Shown here piece after piece: positions 9,920-17,104 of a stretch of DNA of 64,000 nucleotides. A program made the translations under genes and the position numbers. The first letter of the stretch is position 1; every line of letters starts with the position of its first letter. The notes below the pieces were generated by a model. The model saw nothing but the letters and a program-made list of their open reading frames with translations, was not told the origin of the DNA and made no database searches. The stretch is from Streptomyces sp. 1-11 (GTDB taxonomy: Bacteria; Actinomycetota; Actinomycetes; Streptomycetales; Streptomycetaceae): NCBI RefSeq assembly GCF_007176755.1, contig NZ_BJTV01000001.1, positions 558,001-622,000 on the forward strand, read 5' to 3'.

Positions 9920-10999
9920 GTGGAAGCAGACTCCACCGTGATTTACCGGCACTGTATCGCGCCCCCGCGCGCCTACACCCAGTTCTCGCACGACATCATC
10001 CGGCACCCCCGCCTGTCCTCCGACGCGGTCCGCCTGCTGACCTGGCAGCTCTCCCTCCCCCAGGGCACAAGGGAATCCCTCTCCCGAACCGCCGAACGAG
10101 CCAACATCGGCGCCTGCGCCTTCACCCGGGCCAAGCGCCAGCTCAAGGACGAGGGATTCGTGCACGAGAGGCGCGTCCAGGGCTCCGGCGGTCACTGGGT
10201 CACCCAACAGCTCGTCTCCAACGTGCCGTTGAGTCCCGCCGAAGCAGCTAAGCTCCTCGCCCGGATGCCCGTCGCGCCGCCGCCGCAGGTCGCACCGAGT
10301 ACCCGGAATCCGGCGGCCGGTGAGCGGACGGGTCGGCTCACCGACGGTCTTCCCTACGGCGACACCTACAGGGACACCCACAACCAACCCCCTAGGCCCC
10401 CCGAGGACGCACCCGATGCCCCCGAAACCGCGCAAGCCCCGGAAGCCCCGCAAGCCCAGGTAGCCCCCGAGAACCACCGGCCGGATCCCCCGGTCCCCCA
10501 CCTCGAAGAGGCCCGCGCCCTCGCCGCCTCCTACCGCGACCTCGACCCGGCTCTGCGCACCATCCCCCACGCGATGCACGCCGAGTTGATGGACCTGACC
10601 GCTCGCTGGCTGGCCACCGGGCACCCGGCCACCGCGATCCGCGCCCACATCCTGCGCAACCTCCCCGACGGTGGCACCCGCGTCCACCGCCCCGGCGGCC
10701 TGCTGCGCTACCTCCTCGCCGAGGTACCACCACTACCGTCCGCCTCCACCTCGCTTTCACCGCGATACGCGCCTCCGCACACCCAGCAGGAGCACCCCGG
10801 CCTCTCCACCCGGCTCGCCACCCTCCGCGAATGCGAGGGCGACCACGTCCAGGCCACCCTCTTCCGGCCCGTGCATGACGAGAACCTATGCCCGCAGTGC
10901 GCGCCCCAACCCTCACCCGGGTCGGGAGGTGGTTCTCCGAGCTGCGGCACCGACTCCACCCAGAACCCACCGGCACCCTTTGCTCTCCCTTTGCGGTAA
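9920..10999 (+). CDS. HTH-domain protein with C-terminal Cys/His cluster
   Basis: 359 residues. Residues ~20-110 look like a winged helix: SAYTQF-type start, RLSSDAVRLLTWQLSLPQG, then RTAERANIGACAFTRAKRQL as the recognition region. Residues ~115-180 are a Pro/Ala-rich linker. Residues ~185-265 form a second helical block (LAASYRDLDPALRTIPHAMH). Near the C-terminus a cluster C305-x3-H309-x9-H319-x4-C324-x2-C327 could bind zinc. Similar proteins are frequent in Streptomyces and are annotated only as helix-turn-helix proteins; a role in plasmid-like replication initiation is possible but unproved. Start GTG 9920 follows GAGGG at 13-14 nt. It opens the accessory island. Confidence 0.7.
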   Translation: MEADSTVIYRHCIAPPRAYTQFSHDIIRHPRLSSDAVRLLTWQLSLPQGTRESLSRTAERANIGACAFTRAKRQLKDEGFVHERRVQGSGGHWVTQQLVSNVPLSPAEAAKLLARMPVAPPPQVAPSTRNPAAGERTGRLTDGLPYGDTYRDTHNQPPRPPEDAPDAPETAQAPEAPQAQVAPENHRPDPPVPHLEEARALAASYRDLDPALRTIPHAMHAELMDLTARWLATGHPATAIRAHILRNLPDGGTRVHRPGGLLRYLLAEVPPLPSASTSLSPRYAPPHTQQEHPGLSTRLATLRECEGDHVQATLFRPVHDENLCPQCAPQPSPGSGGGSPSCGTDSTQNPPAPFALPLR

Positions 11000-11074
11000 T
11001 CGAACTTGCGGACGATGCCTGCGGGTTAGAGTCGAGCGGTCCGGGCGACCGACGGAGGGGGAGGGCACCAAGTC

Positions 11075-11428
11075 ATGGGTGACCAGGGCGAGATACTCGA
11101 CATCAAGATCGCCGACATCAAGCGGACAGCGCCGCATTTCAGCCACGAGAGCGTTGCGCTCGCACACGCACTGACCAAGCTGAAGACCGGGCTGTCGGCG
11201 GCCGGCGCGCCCTGGCGTGACGACGAGCAGGGCACCAAGTTCCACGAGACGTACGGGCCCCTGGTCAAGCGGATCGAGCAGTCCGCCCAGATTCTGGCCA
11301 CCGGACTGGCCAGCATCCACACGGCGATGGCCGACATGGCCGACGGACACATCGACAACGAACAGCTGATCCGCTCGATGTTCAGCCGGATCGACGTTCC
11401 GCACGACACCGGGGGCCACGGCAGGTGA
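11075..11428 (+). CDS. WXG100-like type VII secretion partner protein
   Basis: 117 residues, predicted to be an all-helical hairpin. The turn carries a WxG-like variant, SAAGAPWRDDEQGTKFHETYGP, common in streptomycete ESX/type VII small partners encoded just before polymorphic toxins. Helix 2 is IEQSAQILATGLASIHTAMADMAD. It probably pairs with the N-terminal helical domain of the next protein to form the secretion-competent heterodimer. Start ATG 11075 follows GGAGGGGGAGG-type purines. The stop overlaps the toxin GTG start by 4 nt (GTGA), showing translational coupling. Confidence 0.75.
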   Translation: MGDQGEILDIKIADIKRTAPHFSHESVALAHALTKLKTGLSAAGAPWRDDEQGTKFHETYGPLVKRIEQSAQILATGLASIHTAMADMADGHIDNEQLIRSMFSRIDVPHDTGGHGR

Positions 11429-12705
11429 GCACCGCCGACAAGGCCCGCAAGGTCGTCCAGGACCTGACGGGCATGTGGTGGCCGGCGGCCGACGTCGACG
11501 GGCTGCGGGACGCCGCGAAGGTGTGGCGGGACTTCGCCGACGACGTCGAGGACGTCACCGCCGCCGCCAACAGGGCCGCCCGATCCCTGATCGAACACAA
11601 CAAGGGCGAGGCCATCTCCGCCTTCGACGATCCCTTCTGGCGTCGCTACTACCACGACAAGCACGGCTGGCTGAAAGACCTGTCCGACGGCGCCCGCGAC
11701 ATGGCCAAGGCCCTGGACGCCTACGCCGACGCCGTGCACGCCGCGAAGAAGAAGCTCGAACACGAACTGGAGATCGTCGGCGCCACCCTCGTGGCGGGCA
11801 CCCTCCTGGCCGTCTTCACCGCAGGCCTCTCCGAGGGAGCGGCCGTCGCGGCCGCCGCGACCGTCGCCGAACTCGCCGCCGGCCTCGGTGTCACGGTCAC
11901 GGCCGAGGTCGCCACCATCGCGGGCACCGCCCTGGCCACCGCCGCCATCGCGGGCATCGAGTCCGTCACCGTGGACCTCGCCGTCGCCCAGCCCGTGTCC
12001 ATCGCCCTGGGTGAGCAGAAGGGGCTCAGCCTCGACGAGGCCCGTGACGCTGCCGCTTACGGCGCGCTCCTAGGCGGTGGCTTCGGCGGCGGGGGCGCTG
12101 CCGTCAGGGCCGCGAGCCAGGCAGGCGGCTGGAGCGAACTCCTGGGCGGCGTCCGGCTGCCCGGCCTCTCCCCCGACTTCGCCCTGCCGGGCGGCGCAAC
12201 GGCATCGGCGGACGACCTCGGCCTGCTCATGAAGGGCGACGGGGAACCGAACGCCTGGCCCCGCAGCAAACGCAAGGGCGCGGTCAAGCCGAAGTACCGG
12301 GCGGACCTGGCGGGAGACGAGGGCAAGGGGACTGCCAGATCGCACTCCCACACCCTGGAGAAGCATGCCGAGAAGACCGACCGGGAACTCCGGGCCCGCC
12401 TGCGCGCCGAGAAGAGGATCACCGGCAGTTCCAGCTTCGTCAGCCCCGAGGCAGCACAGGATCTGACGGACCGGGCGATCGTTCAACGTCAGCACGACGT
12501 CAGGCGATGGCTGGAGAACACCAGAAAGCCGGAGCTCACCTTCAGGGTCGACTTCGGAGAGGAAGTCACCGGCCGGAGCCTGTCCCGGGAGGATTTCATC
12601 AGAGGAACCGGACCGCACAACGTTCACAAGGTCTTCCTGCTCCTGCGTCGCGATCCCGACATGCCAAGCGGTTACCGTATCCACACCTCTTATCCCACCT
12701 CGTGA
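11425..12705 (+). CDS. Polymorphic toxin: WXG100-type N-domain, bacterial RNase A-like C-domain
   Basis: 426 residues. Residues 1-110 form a WXG100_2-type helical domain (MWWPAADVDGLRDAAKVW, AFDDPFWRRYY). Residues ~115-200 are a hydrophobic Ala/Val/Thr region with helix-breaking glycines that may insert in membranes during delivery. A linker follows, then from ~305 a toxin tip like the CdiA-CT RNase A-type domain: HTLEKHAEKTD (H309, H314), SSSFVSPEAAQDLTDRAI, a strand pair ending VFLLLRRDPDM, and the terminal HTSYPTS. In CDI toxins of this family the N-terminal His and C-terminal Thr/Tyr residues cleave RNA. Coupled to the small WXG partner upstream and followed by an immunity gene. RNase activity is inferred. 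Confidence 0.78.
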   Translation: MSTADKARKVVQDLTGMWWPAADVDGLRDAAKVWRDFADDVEDVTAAANRAARSLIEHNKGEAISAFDDPFWRRYYHDKHGWLKDLSDGARDMAKALDAYADAVHAAKKKLEHELEIVGATLVAGTLLAVFTAGLSEGAAVAAAATVAELAAGLGVTVTAEVATIAGTALATAAIAGIESVTVDLAVAQPVSIALGEQKGLSLDEARDAAAYGALLGGGFGGGGAAVRAASQAGGWSELLGGVRLPGLSPDFALPGGATASADDLGLLMKGDGEPNAWPRSKRKGAVKPKYRADLAGDEGKGTARSHSHTLEKHAEKTDRELRARLRAEKRITGSSSFVSPEAAQDLTDRAIVQRQHDVRRWLENTRKPELTFRVDFGEEVTGRSLSREDFIRGTGPHNVHKVFLLLRRDPDMPSGYRIHTSYPTS

Positions 12706-12721
12706 CCGCAAGGAACACCCT

Positions 12722-13411
12722 GTGACCCACCATTGCCCCGAAGGGTTCCTGGACAGAGACGAGCGGTTCCCCGCGCTGCATGAACTGCTCGATTCCTACG
12801 CCTTCTCCGGGAATTCCTTCACGGACACCACCGATGAGCCCGGCGTAGCGCTCAAGGCGTATGTGCGACAGGCTGTGCGTACGCCGGGAACCCTGGACGC
12901 AGTCATCGCGGAGATCGACGACCTGTTGCGGGTCGGCCTGTTCGACGACGCGATCGCCGACGACGTGGACCTCCTGCCCCACGTCGAGCCCCCAGCCGGA
13001 CGCACCGTGGAGCAGTGCCTCGCGACCATCCGCTCCCATCTGCAGAGGGTCAAAACCTCCGGTGTATACGAACAAGCGCCGATTCCACAGACCGACTGGG
13101 AATGGAGAAAGCGATTCCCGGAACTCTCCTCTCTGCTTGGTGGCTACTTCCACCAGGATTACCCGCGATTCTACGGCTCCCACCGAGAGGCTCTTGACGA
13201 CTATCTCGACGGGAATCCCGTCGAATATCTCGCCGCGGCCGCCCAGGAACTCGGCGACTTCCTGTCCTGTGTCCCGTCGGACGAGGATCTGGAGCGTGCC
13301 ACGGGAATTCTGGGCCTCATGGTCTACCCCCCCGACGGCGTCTCCCTCCGCCAGTGGCTCACCGACATCGAGGGCCTCGTCACGCACCGTCTGCGCCGCG
13401 GCACGACCTGA
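12722..13411 (+). CDS. Immunity protein with two tandem CdiI_2-like domains
   Basis: 229 residues, cytoplasmic and acidic. Two halves share the same start and layout: ERFPALHELLDSYAFSG (residues ~14-30) against KRFPELSSLLGGYFHQD (~116-132), each followed by an acidic helical body and ending TVEQCLATIRSHL against SLRQWLTDIEGLV. The second half fits the CdiI_2 immunity pattern (FPxLxxLLxxYFHQD) better than the first. CdiI_2 proteins often neutralise CDI-type nucleases. Placed 16 bp after the toxin stop with its own AAGGAA Shine-Dalgarno before GTG 12722. The assignment is by domain resemblance plus position; binding to the RNase A-like tip is inferred. Confidence 0.75.
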   Translation: MTHHCPEGFLDRDERFPALHELLDSYAFSGNSFTDTTDEPGVALKAYVRQAVRTPGTLDAVIAEIDDLLRVGLFDDAIADDVDLLPHVEPPAGRTVEQCLATIRSHLQRVKTSGVYEQAPIPQTDWEWRKRFPELSSLLGGYFHQDYPRFYGSHREALDDYLDGNPVEYLAAAAQELGDFLSCVPSDEDLERATGILGLMVYPPDGVSLRQWLTDIEGLVTHRLRRGTT

Positions 13412-13518
13412 CAGCGGGCGAGGTCTCACGGGGTCCCGTCCCACTCGAGAGAACGCGGCCGTACGAGCCTCGTGCCCGACAAGCCCAACACCGGCACCCG
13501 CCACCCCCACAGAGCGCC

Positions 13519-13791
13519 GCCGTGGGGGCGTCGCACCTGGTCAGCGGGGTGGCGGCGCTGAGCAGGCGGGACGGCGGGGGCCGGATCCCGATCGAGGTGA
13601 ACGACACCGACGGTGAGCGGCTGCCTTTGGTGCGGGACGCCGGGACCGAGGAGGACTGCAGACGGGGGCTCGTCCTGGTCGCGGCACTCGCCGAGGAATG
13701 GGGCACGGCACCATGCCCCGGCACCCCCGGCAGGACCGTGTAGACCGTCGTGCCCACCGGTGTCCCGGTGGCACCCCGTGAGCATCAGTAG
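13519..13791 (+). pseudogene. Decayed GHKL ATPase / anti-sigma-type kinase C-terminal fragment
   Basis: The frame reads IEVNDTDGERLPLVRDAG then RRGLVLVAALAEEWGT and PGTPGRTV followed by TAG at 13741. Streptomycete HATPase_c_2 proteins end with a block of the form GRGLLLVAALAxxWG...GKTVW. Here the first G of GRG is Arg, the Lys of GKT is Arg, and the expected Trp codon TGG is TAG, after which the same frame continues TVVPTGVPVAP. The N-terminal half with the Asn box is missing. This is best read as the remnant of an ATP-binding regulatory protein left in the island. It could also be a short unrelated frame. Confidence 0.5.
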
Positions 13792-14042
13792 TGGTACCGC
13801 GCCTTGATGATCACGACTTCCTTGTCGGTGGCCCGGTAGACGAGCCGGTGCTCGTCGTCGATCCGGCGCGACCAGTAGCCCGACAGGTCACCCTTCAGCG
13901 GTTCCGGTCTGCCGATGCCGGTGAAGGGATCGCGCTGGATCTCGCCGATGAGGCGGACGAGGTTGCGGAACAGTTTCCTGTCGGCGTCCTGCCAGTACAG
14001 GAGGTCCTCCCACCCGGTGGGCCGGAACCTTACGTCCCTCAC
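13785..14042 (-). CDS. yoeB: YoeB/Txe-family mRNA interferase toxin
   Basis: 85 residues of the RelE/YoeB fold. The sequence starts [18 protein letters not shown] and has the conserved Glu of [11 protein letters not shown], then [19 protein letters not shown] and the terminal RLVYRAT...IIKARYHY. In YoeB the Glu, Arg and C-terminal His/Tyr are catalytic, and the toxin cleaves mRNA in the ribosomal A site. Its ATG overlaps the antitoxin stop by 4 nt (14039-14042), as is usual in yefM-yoeB operons. It appears intact and is expected to be active when the antitoxin is degraded. Confidence 0.93.
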   Translation of the reverse strand: MRDVRFRPTGWEDLLYWQDADRKLFRNLVRLIGEIQRDPFTGIGRPEPLKGDLSGYWSRRIDDEHRLVYRATDKEVVIIKARYHY

Positions 14043-14317
14043 TCCCCGTCCTCCGCAAGGTCCTGGAGTTCTTGCACGCTCCTGGTGATCAGCGGGGTGT
14101 CGGCAGCCTTGTCCGCCGCGACGGCGGCCATGAGATGGGCGGCGTTGGCCGGCGAACGCAGCAGGTAGACGGTCTCCTGCCAGGAGCGGAAGTCATCGGC
14201 GGACATCAGTATGGCGTTGCCGCCCCTGGAGGTGATCTCGACGGGCTCGTGGTCGTCGTTGACCTGCTGGATCAACGGGAAGAGTTTGGCTCGGGCCTCG
14301 CTGGCAGTGATGGACAT
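14039..14317 (-). CDS. yefM: YefM-family antitoxin
   Basis: 92 residues, Phd/YefM family. The N-terminus [20 protein letters not shown] is the DNA-binding dimer part and continues [20 protein letters not shown], the family signature. The C-terminal tail ([17 protein letters not shown]) is acidic and should wrap around and inhibit YoeB. The first gene of the pair, autoregulated in characterised systems; four GGTAC/GTACC half-sites at 14344-14391 upstream are the likely operator. Encoded inside the accessory island beside the type VII toxin locus. Confidence 0.93.
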   Translation of the reverse strand: MSITASEARAKLFPLIQQVNDDHEPVEITSRGGNAILMSADDFRSWQETVYLLRSPANAAHLMAAVAADKAADTPLITRSVQELQDLAEDGE

Positions 14318-14343
14318 GACTCACTCCGTCGGGATCGGCACAA

Positions 14344-14391
14344 CTGGTACGTGAATGTCGTACCAGTCGAATGGTACAGGCATGCGGTACC
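14344..14391 (-). promoter_or_regulatory. Operator cluster of yefM-yoeB
   Basis: CTGGTAC (14344-14350) and GTACCAG (14360-14366) form a perfect 7-bp inverted repeat with a 9-bp spacer; a further GGTAC at 14373-14377 and the palindrome GGTACC at 14386-14391 follow. All lie just upstream of yefM, where YefM-YoeB complexes bind palindromes in known systems. Confidence 0.65.
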
Positions 14392-14419
14392 GGTCGCATG
14401 CGTCTCATGCGTGGACGGC

Positions 14420-15808
14420 TCACGGCAGCGCCCGGCACAGGGCCTCCAGTGCGCCTGTCCACGCGCTGTCCGGTGGGGTGCCGTAGCCGACGACCAGGGC
14501 GTCGGCCGGTTCGGCGAGGGCCTCGGGGTGGCGGTGGAAGGACAGGCCGTGCAGGGCCAGGCCCTGCCAGGTCGCGGCTCGCACCACCGACTGCTCGGTG
14601 CCGGGCGGCAGCCGCAGCACCGCGTGCAGGCCGGCCGCGATCCCGGTGACCCGGACGCCGGGCGCGCGCTCGGCGACGGCGGCGGCGAGGGCGTCGCGGC
14701 GGCGCCGGTAGCGCAGCCGGGCGGAGCGGACGTGCCGGTCGTAGGCGCCGGAGGTGAGGAACTCGGCCAGGGTGAGCTGGTCCAGCACGCCGACGGTGTC
14801 GATCCGGCCCTTGGCCTCGGCCGCCTCCTCCGCCAGCGCGGGCGGCAGGACCATCCAGCCCAGCCTGAGCCCGGGGGCGAGGGCCTTGCTGGTGGTGCCG
14901 AGGTGGACGACCCGGCCGGGGTCGAGGCCCTGGAGCGCGCCGACGGGCTGGCGGTCGTAGCGGAACTCGCCGTCGTAGTCGTCCTCCAGGACCAGGGCGC
15001 CGGTGCGCCGCGCCCACTCCACCACCGCGGTCCGCCGGTCCGGGTGCAGGGGCGTGCCCATGGGGAACTGATGGGCGGGGGTGAGGAGCACCGCACCCTC
15101 ACCGGTCAACGCGCCGGTGTCCGTGCCCAGTTCGTCGTAGGGCAGGGCGGGTGTCGTGAGACCGGCGGCGCGCAGCAGGCCCCAGTGGGTGTCGAGGCCG
15201 TAGGACTCCACCGCCACCGACCGCACCCCGCGCGCCCGCAGCAGCGCGCCGAGGACGCGCAGGGCGTGCGAGAAGCCGGCGGTGATCACGATCGTCTCCG
15301 GGTCGGCGCGGACGCCGCGCACACGGGCGAGGTAGCCGGCGAGGGCGGTGCGCAGTTCGACGCGGCCGCGCGGGTCGCCGTAGCCGAGGGCGTCGGCCGG
15401 GGCGTCGGCCAGGGCGCGGCGGGCGGCCTTGAGCCACTCGGTGCGCGGGAAGGCGGTCAGGTCGGGACTGCCGGGGAGCAGGCTGTACGCCGGGCGGCCC
15501 GGCGGGCGGCGCCGGGGCGCGTCCGCCGCCGGCGGGATCACCGCTCGCTCCGCCACCCGGGTGCCGGAACCCTGGCGGGCGGTGAGCCAGCCCTCGGCCA
15601 CCAGGTCGGCGTAGGCCTCGGCGACGGTGTTGCGGGCGATGCCGAGGTCGGCGGCGAGCGAACGGGAGGACGGCAGCCGGGTGCCGGGCGCGAGCCGGCC
15701 GGTGCGGACCGCGTCCCGCAGCGCGTCGGTCAGGCCGCGGCGCAGCCCGCTGGTCCCGGCCGGTTCCAGATGCAGGTCCACGCCCAGATTGGCCCAGGAA
15801 TCCACCAT
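14420..15808 (-). CDS. MocR/PdxR-type GntR regulator with aminotransferase domain
   Basis: 462 residues. Residues ~20-85 are a GntR winged helix (LRDAVRTGRLAPGTRLPSSRSLAADLGIARNTVAEAY, split by the usual turn, then LVAEGWLTARQGSGTRV). Residues ~110-455 are a fold-type I aminotransferase domain with the Asp in ALVLEDDYDGEFRYD and the PLP lysine in HLGTTSKALAPGLRLGW. MocR proteins sense PLP or an amine through this domain. It is divergent, with a 46-bp gap, from an AhpD-like/PEP-mutase operon that it probably controls; a pdx-type target is absent nearby, so the effector is unknown. Confidence 0.92.
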   Translation of the reverse strand: MVDSWANLGVDLHLEPAGTSGLRRGLTDALRDAVRTGRLAPGTRLPSSRSLAADLGIARNTVAEAYADLVAEGWLTARQGSGTRVAERAVIPPAADAPRRRPPGRPAYSLLPGSPDLTAFPRTEWLKAARRALADAPADALGYGDPRGRVELRTALAGYLARVRGVRADPETIVITAGFSHALRVLGALLRARGVRSVAVESYGLDTHWGLLRAAGLTTPALPYDELGTDTGALTGEGAVLLTPAHQFPMGTPLHPDRRTAVVEWARRTGALVLEDDYDGEFRYDRQPVGALQGLDPGRVVHLGTTSKALAPGLRLGWMVLPPALAEEAAEAKGRIDTVGVLDQLTLAEFLTSGAYDRHVRSARLRYRRRRDALAAAVAERAPGVRVTGIAAGLHAVLRLPPGTEQSVVRAATWQGLALHGLSFHRHPEALAEPADALVVGYGTPPDSAWTGALEALCRALP

Positions 15809-15854
15809 GGAAGTGGACCATACTCCTGGGCTGCCGGACTCCTAGGGTCGAACC

Positions 15855-16355
15855 ATGAGCAGCGCACAGGAACCCGTCGAGTACGCCACCGAACACGCCC
15901 CGCGCCTGGAGTGGGCCCGGCACGCCCCCGAGGTCTACAAGGCGATGGTCCGCCTGGACACCGCCGCCAAGCAGGGTCTGGACCCCAGGCTGCTGGAGCT
16001 GGTGAAGATCCGCGCCTCCCAGCTCAACCACTGCGCCTTCTGTCTGGACATGCACACCAAGGACGCGCTCGCGGCCGGCGAGAGCGTGGAGCGGATCGTG
16101 CAGCTCAGCGCCTGGGAGGAGTCCCGGCACTTCTACACGGAGAAGGAGCTGGCGGCGATCGAGCTGACCGAGGCGGTCACCGTGCTGACCGAGGGGTTCG
16201 TGCCGGACGAGGTGTACGAGCGGGCCGCGAAGCGGTTCGAGGAGGCCGAGCTGGCGCAGCTGATCGCCGCGATCACGGTGATCAACGCCTGGAACCGCCT
16301 CGGCGTGACCAGCCGGATGGCGCCGGGCCACTACCAGCCCGGACAGCGCGGGTGA
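15855..16355 (+). CDS. Carboxymuconolactone decarboxylase / AhpD-like protein
   Basis: 166 residues, all-helical AhpD-like fold. The redox motif is in the classic place: ASQLNHCAFCLDMHTKDAL, with the two cysteines and the proton-relay Glu and His (LVKIRASQLNHC, CLDMH). Members act as alkylhydroperoxidases or thiol-disulfide partners; only those with the CxxC, as here, are likely to be peroxidases. It is the first gene of a two-gene operon divergent from the MocR regulator. The leader before ATG 15855 is short (GTCGAACC), so the message may be nearly leaderless. Confidence 0.9.
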   Translation: MSSAQEPVEYATEHAPRLEWARHAPEVYKAMVRLDTAAKQGLDPRLLELVKIRASQLNHCAFCLDMHTKDALAAGESVERIVQLSAWEESRHFYTEKELAAIELTEAVTVLTEGFVPDEVYERAAKRFEEAELAQLIAAITVINAWNRLGVTSRMAPGHYQPGQRG

Positions 16356-17098
16356 GCCGCCCCGCCGGGGCGCCGGCCCCGGCCGGGGCGGACCTGTTCC
16401 GGGCGCTGCACCGCCGGCGCCCGCAGGGCGATCCCCTGGTGCTGCCCGGCCCGTGGGACGCGGCGAGCGCCCGGGTGTGCGCCGACGCGGGGTTCCCGGC
16501 GCTGGCCACGCCCAGCGCCGGGATCGCCGCCTGTCTGGGCTACGCGGACGGCGACACCCCGGCCGCGGAGATGTTCGCCGCGGTGGCCAGGATCGCCCGG
16601 GCGGTGGACGTGCCGGTGTCGGCGGACGTCGAGGACGGCTACGGGCTCGCCCCCGGGGAACTGGTGGAGCGGCTGCTGGAGGCGGGCGCGGTGGGGTGCA
16701 ACATCGAGGACTCGGCGGCGGGCGTCCTGAAGGACCCGCACCAGCACGCCGAGTACCTCGCCGGGGTCCGCTCGGCCGCCGCGGACCGGCTGTTCGTCAA
16801 CGCCCGCGTCGACACCTTCGTGCACGGAGACGGCGACCCCGGACAGACCATCGCGCGCGCCGCGCTGTACGTGGCGGCGGGCGCGGACTGCGTGTACCCG
16901 ATCCTCGCGCCGGCCGGTGTGCTGCCCCTGCTGCGGTCCGGCATCCAGGGCCCGCTCAACATGGTGGCCCGGCTGGACGGCGAGGGCCCCTCGCCCGCCG
17001 TGCTCGGCGAACTCGGGGCCACTCGCGTCACGTTCGGTCCGGGACTCCAGCGGCGGGCCGCGGCCGCGCTGGGCGAGATCGTCGCCGGACTGCGCTGA
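16352..17098 (+). CDS. Isocitrate lyase / PEP phosphonomutase family protein
   Basis: 248 residues, (beta/alpha)8 barrel of the ICL/PEPM superfamily. Conserved elements are LPGPWDAASARVCADAGFPA at the N-terminus, the metal-binding DVEDGYG and CNIEDSAAG, and NARVDTF further on. The canonical isocitrate lyase KKCGH is absent. Relatives include carboxyphosphonoenolpyruvate mutase, oxaloacetate decarboxylase-like and 2-methylisocitrate lyase-like enzymes, so the C-C or C-P bond acted on cannot be named. Its GTG start overlaps the AhpD-like gene's stop by 4 nt. It is convergent with the betaine operon, 6 bp apart. Confidence 0.88.
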   Translation: MSRPAGAPAPAGADLFRALHRRRPQGDPLVLPGPWDAASARVCADAGFPALATPSAGIAACLGYADGDTPAAEMFAAVARIARAVDVPVSADVEDGYGLAPGELVERLLEAGAVGCNIEDSAAGVLKDPHQHAEYLAGVRSAAADRLFVNARVDTFVHGDGDPGQTIARAALYVAAGADCVYPILAPAGVLPLLRSGIQGPLNMVARLDGEGPSPAVLGELGATRVTFGPGLQRRAAAALGEIVAGLR

Positions 17099-17104
17099 GC
17101 CGGG

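Noticed and set aside
9917..10687. Minus-strand 256-residue frame opposite the HTH gene
   Set aside because: Gly/Val-rich antisense composition is typical of shadows; the plus-strand frame has HTH features.
14072..17098. 1008-residue plus-strand frame ending with the PEP-mutase-like protein
   Set aside because: The first two thirds lie opposite yefM and MocR and through the AhpD gene; the true start is GTG 16352.
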